This document shows, one piece after another, positions 1 to 11,448 of a DNA stretch of 64,000 nt (the first letter of the stretch is position 1; the number at the start of each line of letters is the position of its first letter). A program made the position numbers and the translations under genes. This DNA comes from Marchantia polymorpha subsp. ruderalis (Eukaryota > Streptophyta > Marchantiopsida > Marchantiales > Marchantiaceae): assembly GCA_037833965.1 (NCBI GenBank), contig AP031353.1, forward strand, positions 18,478,501 through 18,542,500. Reading direction: 5' to 3'. The notes beneath the pieces were generated by a model that had not been told where the DNA came from, did not search any database, and saw nothing but the letters and a program-made list of their open reading frames with translations.

Positions 1-2796
1 TTCTTCAGATAACTGCCTATCACCTCCAGGGTCAATGGTAGTCCGTCACATTTCGTGACGATCTTGTCTAACCATTTCGTAAGTGATGAACTCAGTTTGG
101 TCGGATCAGGAAAAGCGTGGCTCATAAATAACACTTTGGAGCTCTCAAAATTCAAGTATTCCACGTTGAACACGCATGCCTCAATAACCCTATCTCCAGA
201 GGTCACAATGCATCTGTTCAAATATTCCAAACTTCGAGAGGTAACAATGTATCGACTGTTGGTGCAATTGTTCACCGAAGATATGCGCTTGAGAAGTTCA
301 ACATGGCGATGATTGTCAATGTCATCCAGAACAAGGAGAAGTCTTTTTAGCGTCAAATCAGTCCAATCACACACTTCCCCTCTTAGTGCAACCTTTATGC
401 CATGGTGATGCATCGCCGAATACACTCTGCCTTCAAGCTCTTTCATGTAATCTTCATTGATTTCTCTCTTCGGCAACTCAACGAAACAAGTATATTCGAA
501 ATCAACACTCAACTTATTGAACAACAGCTTCGCGAGAGTTGTTTTCCCTATACCGCCCATGCCACAAAGAGCTACTGCTGGAACTCTACGTAAGATATCC
601 TGAACCTTCACAAAGAGGTGATGATGTAGCTTCATTGCCATCTTCGGCACCTCAATAAGCCTCGTCCTATTCACCTGTATCCAATCACAGTACCCAAACG
701 TAGTTTAGATCTGTAGGCCACGAAGAATCTCACCCGACTAGAATGGACTCTTTCTTGAAAGCCACAATTTGAAATTTTGTCGACAGTGATCTAGCTATCG
801 ATGGACGCCCACAATAAACTCGTCTGGTTTCTTGAACCTATTTTGGCTCCCATACATCCAAAAGAGGGTATCATGGGCTAATCTTTGCTTTTCTTGAGGA
901 AAAATACAAACAGCCAAGGAGGACATGTTCGTGTGAGTAACCTTTTTGATATCAGTACTTTGAATGAACGCTGTCAACCGTGTGTAAGTATTTGACTTCC
1001 TGCTCTTGGGCTGGCAGAGAGAGAAATGATCCTCATTTTCCATAGTGAAGTTGTCGTACCGAGCTGAACCCTCGTCTACAATCATCCCACTCTGAGACTT
1101 CCCTTCCTATACTTTGGAAACAGGTTGGAACAAACCACTGGTCAGACTCGTCATTTGAAATTCTTCTATGGTGGATGGATTTCCAAAAAATGAAACCGGA
1201 ATTCAGCCAAGTTCATGAACCCCATCAGGACCTTTTGTAAATGATATCCGAACAATCTGAAAAGAGTACTGGGTTCCGAACCATGATATGCTGATGCAGA
1301 ATTGATGCTGCTGTTTCAGCAGGTTAAAATCAAGACGAGTAAAATAAACAACAAACATGTCACATGGTGAACGCAACTCAGTCTTATACTCACTGGCGTA
1401 AAAAACGTAGTAGCTTTCGTTTCTCCAACTCCAGCAATGCTCCACTTGTGTGTCAGACGTAAAAAATCAAAATATTGATGAAGGCGAGCTGATTCTGTGC
1501 AAAGCACCTTCACATATTTCAATAGAGGGCTAGCATCTTTCAGCTGTGTTCCATTCGGACTAAAGAAAGATGACATTCCGCGATGGGGCGTTCCATAGAA
1601 GAAAATTCCTCTGACGCAGTTGAGAAATTCAGCCATTGGGTACTGAGAGCGATCCAAGCTTTCGCTGAAGTGCGCGTGGAGGCACAATTGTTTGATCACC
1701 AAGCCTCCATAACTGTGACCGACAAGTATAACTGGACGCAAGGGATGCTGCCCCACCTTTGCAGATTTAAGATCTTCCATCAAACTTTCGGCTGTATTGT
1801 GGAGGTCTAATCTTCCATGCTCTGCTGATGTTGTGATACAAGCATCGTAATTGACTGAGAGAATCCGAGCTCTCGGAAAATCTTCCGGGAGCCAGTTCAT
1901 CGGCCATACTTCCTTTTGAGAACCGCGTGACCTCCATGTAGATTCGTGAGCATCAGAGGTGTGTGACAATTGTAGGCCATGAAAGAATACAATGTCCAGC
2001 AGTGACTCATCTCCTGGCTTGTAAAGTTCGTATATAGAGTCGCTTAAGCGATTGACCTGATGCAGATCAGCAAAGACAACGTCAACCGATCTTACGTAAT
2101 GCAGCTCTGAGATTCTTAGATTTCAAAATATAATTGGAAATAGCGCAAACACATTCCAGAACTGCTATACTTATTTTGCATAGATAATTGTGATTTCCTT
2201 ACCCTCAGCGCGGCAGTGGCTGAATCCGCAGAAGGCAGAGACCCAAATAACACTTTGGAGCTCTCAAAATTCAAGTATTCCATGTTGAACACGCATGCCT
2301 CAATAACCCTATCTCCAGAGGTCACAATGCATCTGTTCAAATATTCCAAACTTCGAGAGGTAACAATGTATCGACTGTTGGTGCAATTGTTCACCGAAGA
2401 TATGCGCTTGAGAAGTTCAACATGGCGATGATTGTCAATGTCATCCAGAACAAGGAGAAGTCTTTTTAGCGTCAAATCAGTCCAATCACACACTTCCCCT
2501 CTTAGTGCAACCTTTATGCCATGGTGATGCATCGCCGAATACACTCTGCCTTCAAGCTCTTTCATGTAATCTTCATTGATTTCTCTCTTCGGCAACTCAA
2601 CGAAACAAGTATATTCGAAATCAACACTCAACTTATTGAACAACAGCTTCGCGAGAGTTGTTTTCCCTATACCGCCCATGCCACAAAGAGCTACTGCTGG
2701 AACTCTACGTAAGATATCCTGAACCTTCACAAAGAGGTGATGATGTAGCTTCATTGCCATCTTCGGCACCTCAATAAGCCTCGTCCTATTCACCTG
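1..2796 (-). CDS. HNL-type immune receptor, proximal unit: hydrolase then NB-ARC, 3' part outside window
   Basis: Minus-strand spliced gene. Exon about 2104-1394 encodes the alpha/beta-hydrolase core with WLPEDFPRARIL, the nucleophile elbow GHSYGG and GTPHRG. Exon about 1106-819 carries a DHFSLC block that probably supplies the catalytic His. Exon about 677 to beyond base 1 encodes NB-ARC: GMGGIGKTT P-loop, LLLVLDDID kinase-2, SRYIVTSRS, and KCDGLPLTL (the GLPL motif) close to base 1. An LRR would lie outside the window. Hydrolase plus NB-ARC is the HNL receptor class known from liverworts, cytoplasmic ATP/ADP-switch immune sensors. This copy lacks its own ATG: exon 1 (about 2245-2203) is fused in frame to the NB-ARC exon of the neighbouring duplicate, which starts at about 2796. 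Splice sites were read by eye (GTAAGG donor at 2202, GTGAGT donor near 1393) and are approximate. Confidence 0.72.
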
Positions 2797-4363
2797 TATC
2801 CAATCACAGTACCCAAACGTAGTTTAGATCTGTAGGCCACGAAGAATCTCACCCGACTAGAATGGACTCTTTCTTGAAAGCCACAATTTGAAATTTTGTC
2901 GACAGTGATCTAGCTATCGATGGACGCCCACAATAAACTCGTCTGGTTTCTTGAACCTATTTTGGCTCCCATACATCCAAAAGAGGGTATCATGGGCTAA
3001 TCTTTGCTTTTCTTGAGGAAAAATACAAACAGCCAAGGAGGACATGTTCGTGTGAGTAACCTTTTTGATATCAGTACTTTGAATGAACGCTGTCAACCGT
3101 GTGTAAGTATTTGACTTCCTGCTCTTGGGCTGGCAGAGAGAGAAATGATCCTCAATTTCCATAGTGAAGTTGTCGTACTGAGCTGAACCCTCGTCTACAA
3201 TCATCCCACTCTGAGACTTCCCTTCCTATACTTTGGAAACAGGTTGGAACAAACCACTGGTCAGACTCGTCATTTGAAATTCTTCTATGGTGGATGGATT
3301 TCCAAAAAATGAAACCGGAATTCAGCCAAGTTCATGAACCCCATCAGGACCTTTTGTAAATGATATCCGAACAATCTGAAAAGAGTACTGGGTTCCGAAC
3401 CATGATATGCTGATGCAGAATTGATGCTGCTGTTTCAGCAGGTTAAAATCAAGACGAGTAAAATAAACAACAAACATGTCACATGGTGAACGCAACTCAG
3501 TCTTATACTCACTGGCGTAAAAAACGTAGTAGCTTTCGTTTCTCCAACTCCAGCAATGCTCCACTTGTGTGTCAGACGTAAAAAATCAAAATATTGATGA
3601 AGGCGAGCTGATTCTGTGCAAAGCACCTTCACATATTTCAATAGAGGGCTAGCATCTTTCAGCTGTGTTCCATTCGGACTAAAGAAAGATGACATTCCGC
3701 GATGGGGCGTTCCATAGAAGAAAATTCCTCTGACGCAGTTGAGAAATTCAGCCGTTGGGTACTGAGAGCGATCCAAGCTTTCGCTGAAGTGCGCGTGGAA
3801 GCACAATTGTTTGATCACCAAGCCTCCATAACTGTGACCGACAAGTATAACTGGACGCAAGGGATGCTGCCCCACCTTTGCAGATTTAAGATCTTCCATC
3901 AAACTTTCGGCTGTATTGTGGAGGTCTAATCTTCCATGCTCTGCTGATGTCGTGATACAAGCATCGTAATTGACTGAGAGAATCCGAGCTCTCGGAAAAT
4001 CTTCCGGGAGCCAGGTCATCGGCCATACTTCCTTTTGAGAACCGCGTGACCTCCATGTAGATTCGTGAGCATCAGAGGTGTGTGACAATTGTAGGCCAGG
4101 AAAGAATACAATGTCCAGCAGTGACTCATCTCCTGGCTTGTAAAGTTCGTATATAGAGTCGCTTAAGCGATTGACCTGATGCAGATCAGCAAAGACAACG
4201 TCAACCGATCTTACGTAATGCAGCTCTGAGATTCTTAGATTTCAAAATATAATTGGAAATAGCGCAAACACATTCCAGAACTGCTATACTTATTTTGCAT
4301 AGATAATTGTGATTTCCTTACCCTCAGCGCGGCAGTGGCTGAATCCGCAGAAGGCAGAGACAT
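126..4363. repeat. 2,119-bp direct tandem duplication inside the HNL gene
   Basis: Bases from about 126 to 2244 recur from 2245 to 4363 with a constant offset of 2,119. By eye only about ten substitutions separate the copies (for example at 165, 1632, 1676, 1831, 1895), so the duplication is recent or still homogenised. One breakpoint lies inside the NB-ARC exon (TTATTT|GGG), the other just after the exon-1 start codon, and the reading frame survives the join. Confidence 0.95.
2203..4363 (-). CDS. HNL-type receptor, distal duplicate: start codon, hydrolase and truncated NB-ARC
   Basis: Second tandem copy, carrying the only clear start. ATG at 4363-4361 opens a 14-codon exon 1 (MSLPSADSATAALR) ending at 4322 before GTAAGG. 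Exon 2, about 4223-3513, is 711 nt and phase 0, and encodes the hydrolase with GHSYGG and GTPHRG before a GTGAGT donor. Exon 3 begins near 3225 and carries the DHFSLC block. The NB-ARC exon starts near 2796 with the P-loop GMGGIGKTT and kinase-2 DDID. NB-ARC breaks off after ESSKVLF, where the duplication junction joins it in frame to the exon-1 residues SLPSADS of the proximal unit. The predicted product is therefore either a hydrolase-NB-hydrolase-NB fusion or a truncated receptor. Product identity is sure; exon ends and expression are not. Confidence 0.7.
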
Positions 4364-4721
4364 TGTATTTGATTTGCGTAATCGACACCCGTTTTAGAAG
4401 AACGATGGAGAGTATGTGATGTATTTACTTCTCCTCCTCGTCAGTAGATAAGTGCTAACATAAGTGCTTTTGTAATGTCGGCGACAACACAAAGCTCATT
4501 TCTGATCGCTTCCAGATTTCAGTTGAGCGACAACTTATCGCTCAATCGAAATCCTCAATCCCTCCAGACCATCTCATATGTGCAATCAGAAAATACCTCA
4601 TCTGCTAGCCGATTACGAGGTTCCTCCTTGTGGGGTTCGGTTGCTGAGTTTCCTCGGGAAGCCTCTTGGCCCAATGTTACGCAGTGTGTAGGTCACATAG
4701 ACGAGTGAGCCTCATGAGCAG

Positions 4722-4767
4722 GCCTCTCTAAATAGGCAACTTTCGTATGTTGCCTATTTAGAGAGGC
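4722..4767. repeat. Perfect 19-bp inverted repeat with 8-nt loop
   Basis: GCCTCTCTAAATAGGCAAC (4722-4740) is followed by an 8-nt spacer, then its exact complement (4749-4767). It lies about 360 bp upstream of the HNL start codon. No U-run follows and this is eukaryotic DNA, so a bacterial-type terminator is not implied. It may be a remnant of a tiny inverted-repeat element. Confidence 0.9.
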
Positions 4768-4829
4768 AAAATACGAAATAAAGTACGGAATCTATTGAGT
4801 TTAGTACAAATTTTTTATGTTTTCTTCAA

Positions 4830-4925
4830 TGATATCCGAATCTCACGACAATGTATTACACGTTATGTTATTTTTTATATACAAATACACCTTTTTCCAT
4901 TTCAGCACTGAAAAATCGCCTTGTA
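4830..4925. repeat. About 90-bp dispersed repeat, copy 1 of 2
   Basis: The stretch around TCACGACAATGTATTACACGT through CACTGAAAAATCGCCTTGTA recurs in the same orientation at about 10674-10757, with a few indels in the central T/A-rich tract. It holds a polypyrimidine-type TTTCAG. The two copies flank the hydrolase-ARM pseudogene. Confidence 0.8.
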
Positions 4926-6902
4926 CGATGGGGTTAGTCTATAGAAGGTATTCTCGCATATTGCGGCTCCTTGTTGTGTGCCCCTTGAAATGGTTGAAAA
5001 GGTGAAACCAGAAGAGAACCTCGCTGTAGAGCTCTCAACCCCTAGTGTAGTGAATAGTTTCCGACGACTCGTTGTACATTTGACCGTGGGCGATATCCGC
5101 TCGATGCCTCTCTGTATCTGTACGAGCTCCTACAGATTCTTCACCCAAATTACGTCGTGTCTTTATTATGATGGTGGGACTCATGCTAGTTGAGGTAGCT
5201 CCCGTGAATCTGAAATCCTTACTCATATGCCATACAACTATGAAAGTGTCAAATGAGAGAAATCGGAAAAATATTGATCAGCAAGTTAGGACGTCACTCC
5301 TAGTACAAGTCCAGCAAATTTCATATAACTCTGGAAAGGATGGACTCCGAACAATGTAACCTGTGCCAAAAACGCATCAACTATTATCAGAGCACAAAAG
5401 AAATGGAAAGCTGACGGGCAGCTCATGACCGCCGTGGTATAAGTATATATCCTAGGTGCACACTACCAACGATGATTCATTGGAAATGTGATATTCAACT
5501 AAAATCGGCAATTTCAAGTACTCTTAATCATGTCAAAGAAGCATGTAAATATTGTAAGACTGTACCTACAGTAAAGTGAATGTAAACCTCTGCTGGACAC
5601 GAGAGACATACGGTCTCCTGCATTGATAGAATCTGAGAAAAGTGGTACTTCTTTTTTTACAGTTTTATTTCCACCTGGAATTTTACAGCTGTATCCAAAG
5701 CTCATGTTAGGACGTTTGTGTGCAGTTTTCATTGTTTCTAAAGTGCAGATTCGGGCCTACTAATATAAAATGGATTGAGCATTAGAGCTTTGATGTCTCA
5801 AATTGACCATGATGGTCGGTTTTTATGTCTAATCGAACCAGATAGTAGTCTTATTCCTAAGTAAATAGAGAAGTAAATGGATTCCTCGCAAAGTTTCTTC
5901 CGTCGTTGACATCTTTATTTCCATGCCTGGAGGATTGCAGCTAATTGATGAACTTGATTTATCGTTTCTTCTTTGTATTGATGATTCACTTCTTTTTCGA
6001 ATTCTCAGTCAAGGACGAGAGGAGAAAACATATGTCCGCATATGGACCATGCAGATGAGAAGTTACATTCTATGATCAGAAATTCAGTCCAAGAGCAGGA
6101 ATCGGCTTTAATCGTATAAACTGTGAAGTCGTCTGTCAGTTTGAACTCATGAATCGAGAATTTCTTTCGTCGTTCAGATGTGAAAGAGGTTTAGTGTCTT
6201 GCATTTCAGTAGATAGAAGGAACTATCATGTCTTTGTGAATGAGAACTCCACAAGGTCACTCTCCGAGTGCAGCTGAACGATTCTGCTCGCAAAGACGAA
6301 CGAGTCCACTTCTGGTTACCTTCACCAATCAAAGCTCTGATGCGATCGCGTCCATCGAACGTCTGCAGCTCGTGAGAGATATTAATGTCTCCGACAGAAA
6401 AACAAAACTAGATCCTAGAACAAGCTACTTCATTCACAAAACATCACGACTATAATATGCAGTGTTTTTCGCCCACAAAGGATTCCAGCAAAGGTACAGA
6501 GGCTCCGAGTGCAATCTTCTTCACAGTAGACTCCTGGCGTGGTTCGTTGGAATGAAATCTTTCGCAGCTTGTCAACTTAAACCAAGACTAATCGGAGTAA
6601 GTTGTCGCTGCTGGATGAGGTGCAAGGATCCCGTCTGTACTCTTGATGGAGCATATGGCTCCTCTGCTAACTTTTGGTCGGATTCTCGACGTAGTTGGCG
6701 ATGTATGTAGCAGTATTGTTGTCATATATCGATTGCAGAGTGTAGAGTTGAGGTTTATTGCAAACACTCCTGCGTGAGGTTGAACTTGCTGACACCAGCT
6801 GACTTTCCGCTTGCTCCTGATCGTTAATTTGGAGCAAAAGAAGGTTTTGTGTTCCTCCGATCGACTCATGATCGCTGTCTTGAATTTTTTTGTTTCAGAA
6901 CC

Positions 6903-7625
6903 ATGCTCGCAGAAAGGTCACGGATCCAACCTCCATTCGAGAAGCAGCTCGGTGAGAACCTATACGCCCTCAATGAGAGAGATGACTTCGAAATGTCCAT
7001 CATCTTCTTCCACGGGCCCTGTAATGATGGAGAGGACATTGGTAATATCTATTTGCGCGATTGGGTTTCGTCAAAATGTCAAAATGCTAGCGGTGCCGAA
7101 GTTGTCTGGCCAGAGGCTTGGCTGGCGGAAGACGTGCAAGGTGCCCGGATATTTTCTGCCTCTTACGATCTTAGCCTGAAGCTTACATCGAGAAACGGGA
7201 GACAAGACTACTACCTAATAAGAGAAAACTTGTGAGCCAGCATATTCCTGCATAGTTCTGGAAAGGAGTACGAGATGTGATCAAAACCCGTGGTCTTGGT
7301 GGGTCATTCTCTTGGAGGGATCGTTATCAAGGAACTTCTGCTGGAAGCTCACAGAATTGCAAAGGACGGAAGTGACGTATACGACAAACGAAAGGTCAAG
7401 GATTTCCTGGACAACATCAATCTGATTTACTACAACTCAACGCCTCATTTTGGCATGACACTTCGCGTGGAAGAAGATTTCGATGGCACAATATGGAAAA
7501 ATGCCAGAAGATGAACCCGTACCTCTCACGGCTACAGCAGGACTTCAAGCAATTGAATAGCTTGTACAGGAAATGGCGGAAGGCTACAATTGGAGAAAGT
7601 TATGTGACTAAGTGGGTATGTTCTT
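6903..7625 (+). pseudogene. Alpha/beta-hydrolase domain, 5' part of a hydrolase-ARM pseudogene
   Basis: Opens at ATG 6903 right after a TTTCAG acceptor-like site, with SIIFFHGPCNDGED (oxyanion strand), PEAWLAEDVQGARIF (parallel to PEDFPRARIL of the HNL gene), VVLVGHSLGG (nucleophile serine) and STPHFGM. The frame is broken by TGA at 7233-7235 and 7278-7280 in the same frame, and by a frameshift between about 7490 and 7512. After the shift the homologous text resumes with MNPYLSRLQQDF and KWRKATIGES. This is the same hydrolase family as the HNL receptor, on the opposite strand. No NB-ARC follows; armadillo-like repeats do. An unusual intron could hide one stop, but not all three defects. Confidence 0.72.
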
Positions 7626-8235
7626 TTTCCGGTATCGAGATTGTTTTCGAATGACATGGATGGCCATTTAAATTACATGCACATCAAATGCAAATGTTTC
7701 TCTACCGCCAGGAGTTGACTTACAACATCCCTTTCTTCTTTCCTTCGCTATGTCTCTGTGCGTTTCTGGTGCTTCCCTCCCTATGAAACATAAGTTTTAT
7801 TTTGTAGAGGCTCGTATGCTAATCAAAGGTCCGAAAGGTTATGAGTAAAGTTGGATCGTGCAAGCATTGCTGTCTTCAATGCTGGGAACTATGAGTACCA
7901 TATTCTCCGTTTACCTCGAGTCCCTACTATTTAAATCCAGCGCAAAAGAGCAGAGGACCATGATCGCAATAGATAAAACATTCAGACCTTCTTGGTCGGC
8001 CCCGATCACGTGAGTAAATGTATGTGGATTTGCAAAGTTGGTCGACGCTAGGAAAGGAGAATTCATCTCTCTTGGCTCATGTATTCTCTTCTTTCGTTGC
8101 CTGTGTTGGTCTCAGACAGCGTTTTAACTTTGAACTGGTCGCTCGATGAATCTCATTCTGTTCGTGTTCTGATGGCTTTCGAATTGAAAATGATGGTGGG
8201 CCTCTCATTGACGCACACGATTCTCCTTCACGCAG

Positions 8236-8601
8236 TACCTAGTGGGAATATACGACGTGCTGGTGCCGGAAGCATCTTGGAGAGGCGGCGATTGTGACAG
8301 TTGCATGACAGCGGACGCCGACCACTTCTCAGTGTGCAAACCGACTAGCAAAACCTGCAACATCTACACCGATCTCCTGAGCCAAATTGAGGCTTGCAAA
8401 TATAGTCTTAAAATCGCCGATCACGTTCGGGACGCAGTCGCCAGATTGATATTCTTCAGAGAAGTCTCCTTGAATAAGTTGCCCAGTTTAGACCCGGCCT
8501 CGCTCGTAGATCTGAAGGAACGATTGAAGAAAGCCCCTATAGAATTCAAAACTCATCTTGCTGACTCATCAGGATTCCTCAATGACCTCGTACGTAGGGT
8601 T
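8236..8601 (+). pseudogene. Hydrolase C-terminal exon of the same pseudogene
   Basis: After an acceptor-like CACGCAG at about 8235, the frame reads YDVLVPEASW and then TADADHFSVCKP, matching the DHFSLCQP exon of the HNL gene and probably holding the catalytic His. A helical linker follows (LVDLKERLKKAPIEFKTHL), and a GTACGT donor-like site lies at about 8602. Bases 7626-8235 between the two exons look intronic: AT-rich, with no coding similarity seen. The exon itself is intact over about 120 codons. Confidence 0.7.
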
Positions 8602-9003
8602 GGAGGCAGAACAAAAATTTTCGAGTCATGCCCATGCTCCCTTTCAAGGTCAAAAGGCATGCCCGTATTAAAATATGTATATTTGATATATCAGAAAATA
8701 TACTTCTATGAAAATAAAGCACTCTTAGAAGGAGAAACAATCAACACGCCGAAGGAACTGTGTACATCGCACGTACCGAAACAAAAACAGCATTGCATAT
8801 ACTTGGCAAATCCTTCGGTTCCAAGAGTAGTTTCAGTACCATTCAGCCCCAATAACAAGCATAATTTCCCATTTATTTTTTGACTTATCCCACACTCTTT
8901 TAACTCTGGAATATATGTATAAAATTTTTCTTACATACAGGCACGCCCTGTATTGAAAATGCGAATGAGGCATGCCCTGCCCTGCCTTCGGGCATGCCTT
9001 TTG

Positions 9004-9985
9004 CCTCCAACACTACAGTACTCGTACGCCTCTTGAGCAAAGAAGGGCGGGATAAGGCATGGGATGCCGATGGCCGGATCCGTGCCACTAGGGCCTATAT
9101 TCTGTACTATCTGGCACGCGTGAAGAGATTGAGGCCCAGATCAGCCTATTTCCAAAGGCGTTGGAGAGGCTGCTGGAGCTGCTGCACGTGAAAGTGGGAG
9201 AGGTTCTCAAGGCCGCGCTGTCCGCCTTGCACATTCTCGCACGCGACGGCCTATCGGCGTCGACAATATGTCGAGATGGAGGAGCTCCCGACCAGTTGTT
9301 CGTCCTGATGGAAAGCCTGGAGAATGCAGAGTGAAAGCAGCCACGACGCTGGCTTTCGCGACCGACAAGCTTAGAGAAAACAAGTACAGCTTTCTCGATC
9401 GCCAGAGAGCATGTAATGTACTTGTGCGCATGCTGGAGGAGAAGCAAATTCCCAACCTTCAATATTCGGCCGCCCACGCCTTGGCGAATTTTCCTGAGTA
9501 CTACCACGACTTAGCAAAGGAGGAACAACCTCTCAAGACCTTGGCCAAATTACTGCTGGGGAACAGAAGTGCAGAGAGCGGAGAGAGCGGAGAGCAGAAT
9601 GAGGGGGAGATGGTACATCGCGTCAAAGTAGCCACCATATTCGAAGGGATAACAGCAGGTGGGGCCAATGCGTTGCTAATTGCCAAATGTCCGGGAGTTC
9701 TGGAAAATATGGTGAGAGTGTTCGAGGTGACCGAAGATAACCCTGTACAGCTGCAGCTCTCTATTGTCTAGTCATTACCCGACATAGCCAAATCACAATT
9801 CAACCTATTGATGAGAAGAGTAACTGTTATAGATTCCATAAAAGACTTGATATCCCTAATCCAAGGGCGGGATAATAAGGACGTCAGGTATTACGCATCT
9901 TCTGTATGCGCAGATTTACTTCGCATCGAGAAGGTGAGGGAAGACATAGGAGGGAACAAAGAAAATTTGGAAACGCTTTGAGAGA
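9004..9985 (+). pseudogene. Armadillo-type repeat region of the hydrolase-ARM pseudogene
   Basis: Begins after acceptor-like ACACTACAG with VLVRLLSKEGRDKAW. It continues as leucine-rich helical repeats of about 40-45 residues: LERLLELLHVKVGEVLKAAL, LFVLMESLENAECRVKAATT, VLVRMLEEKQIPNLQYSAAH, LKTLAKLLLG, and after the stop IKDLISLIQGRDNKDVRYYA. This helical pattern is typical of ARM/HEAT scaffolds. The frame changes near 9112 and near 9330 and a TAG interrupts at 9769-9771, after which similar sequence runs on to about 9980. It is therefore a pseudogene in this assembly. The order hydrolase then ARM parallels hydrolase then NB-ARC next door. Confidence 0.65.
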
Positions 9986-10338
9986 TTTCGGACCTAGCTT
10001 CGATGGTATGTTTGCTGGGAATTGTGGAGAATGGCCACAAAATCTAGTTCGACAACAGCGTGTAAGGGGAAATTTTCTCTAAATGAGTCCGAAAGTAGAA
10101 TTCATTCTGATTCGTTTCTCTGGACATATTCGAGTGAATTTTTTACCTGGTGAGCGAGGAAGCTGCTCTTTGTTGTGTTTAGAAGTGTTCACGACTTTAT
10201 TTAGTTTAATTTAGTTCCCAAAGAAATCATCTTGAAAGAGTGTTCTTGAAAGCGTCACGATCATGTTCGGATTTTGAAATCTACAAGAACGTTCACTCCG
10301 CCATAGCTCACAATTTGGTCCGCGATGAGCTTGGCTTT

Positions 10339-10698
10339 CTATGCGGAGGATTTCTGAGCGTTCAGAATTTCTTCGAGACTGGCCAGCATTCCAACCAGCC
10401 CATTGTTGACTCGCGATTTGCCCACTCCGGACGGCGTTTCGTGCGATGGTTTAGCGCAATGCGTGCACGAGTCTCCGTTGCTGGTGGCAAAAGGGAAAGG
10501 CAGAAGTGGAATTCCATTCTCCACACGATGATCCGGCTGCACGCAGTGGACATGGAGCTCGGTTAAAACGTCCCTCACTCTCAAATGCAGTTGCTCGTCA
10601 TACAACTCAAAGATCGAAGACTCCTTTCCTGACTTCAGAGAGTCCGGCACTGAAGTAACTCCACGATGCGCTCCAAATCTCACGACAATGTATTTCAC
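10339..10698 (-). CDS. Hypothetical 119-codon ORF
   Basis: Open frame with ordinary, non-repetitive amino-acid composition (ELYDEQLHLRVRDVLTELHV, then PFPFATSNGDSC). I recognise no domain. Its 5' end abuts the 90-bp dispersed repeat. It could be one exon of a gene whose other exons I cannot define, or chance. The overlapping plus-strand frame 10240-10566 looks like its shadow. Confidence 0.3.
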   Translation of the reverse strand: MKYIVVRFGAHRGVTSVPDSLKSGKESSIFELYDEQLHLRVRDVLTELHVHCVQPDHRVENGIPLLPFPFATSNGDSCTHCAKPSHETPSGVGKSRVNNGLVGMLASLEEILNAQKSSA

Positions 10699-10757
10699 GT
10701 TGCGTTATCTTTTATATTTTTTTTCATTTCAGCACTGAACAATCGCCTTGTACGATG
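10674..10757. repeat. About 90-bp dispersed repeat, copy 2 of 2
   Basis: Matches 4830-4925 in the same orientation: TCACGACAATGTATT, a shortened T-rich middle, then TTTCAGCACTGAA and CGCCTTGTACGATGG. It may be a duplicated promoter or exon edge, or the scar of a segmental duplication that contained the gene between. Confidence 0.8.
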
Positions 10758-10759
10758 GC

Positions 10760-11440
10760 AATGTTTGCAAATATAGAGTCTCTATTCCAAAGAACTCTAT
10801 GACTTGAAGAAACCTATCTTTAATGCTTGGAATAGTCAAGACCGAAGAATAGTTTCAGCTAGAGATAACGACGCTTCAACGAGCCCACACCCATCTGCGG
10901 ACTGTAAAATAGAAGACAAGTCCAGAGACCACGTGAAATTCAGTAGCCTCGAGGCCACAGAACAGAGAGCGCATTCGTACCGGTGGACACCACTGGCGTG
11001 AGAATAATCGCAAGCATCATCATGGACATCGACATCAACAACATACATTTTGAGAAAATGAGCCAAGTGGCGACTCATGCAGTGCATCGACATACAAGAG
11101 TATGGATGTGCCATGTGTGCAGAGCAAGCACGGGCGAGCCTGCGAGCGAGCAAATCACGCTTTTGCCTGATTTGAAGAAATGGTTTTTGCTTTACATTAC
11201 AGCAGCATCCACAGCAAAGCTAAAGCACGCTAGATTAAGAATCAACTGCCATGTCTGCAGTACATTGCCACCGCGCAGAACAGTGCAAGAGCCAGCACAC
11301 ACGCCTGAACGATGCTCCAAAACTCTGCTGATGAATAGGCGTTTGTGTCCAGAGGTGCAGGCACTGTTGTATCTATGAGAAGGCGTGTCTCGATGTAGGG
11401 AAGAGGTTCACACTATCCCAGATTCATCTATACCTGCCTT
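10760..11440. other. Unassigned sequence at the gene/transposon boundary
   Basis: No convincing gene or terminal motif. Short ORFs on both strands here lack recognisable content. From about 11449 rightward, reverse-strand coding remnants of the R/L family begin. The right terminus expected for that copy (E9) was not found, so the family copy is probably truncated against older DNA somewhere in this interval. Confidence 0.4.
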
Positions 11441-11448
11441 TCCCTCTT

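Larger units (their letters stand above)
4364..6900. other. Spacer between the HNL gene and the hydrolase-ARM pseudogene
   Basis: AT-rich sequence upstream of two divergently arranged genes. It presumably holds the HNL promoter near 4364-4500 and that of the plus-strand pseudogene before 6900. Short ORFs at 4475-4708, 4817-5005, 5514-5732, 6240-6455 and 6588-6869 show no motif I recognise. The only clear structures are a perfect inverted repeat (4722-4767) and a block repeated near 10.7 kb (4830-4925). Confidence 0.5.

Noticed and set aside
7236-7290. Short intron explaining the stops in the hydrolase pseudogene
   Set aside because: GTGAGC at 7231 resembles a donor, but the nearest acceptor would leave an intron of only about 25 nt, and the frameshift at 7490-7512 remains.
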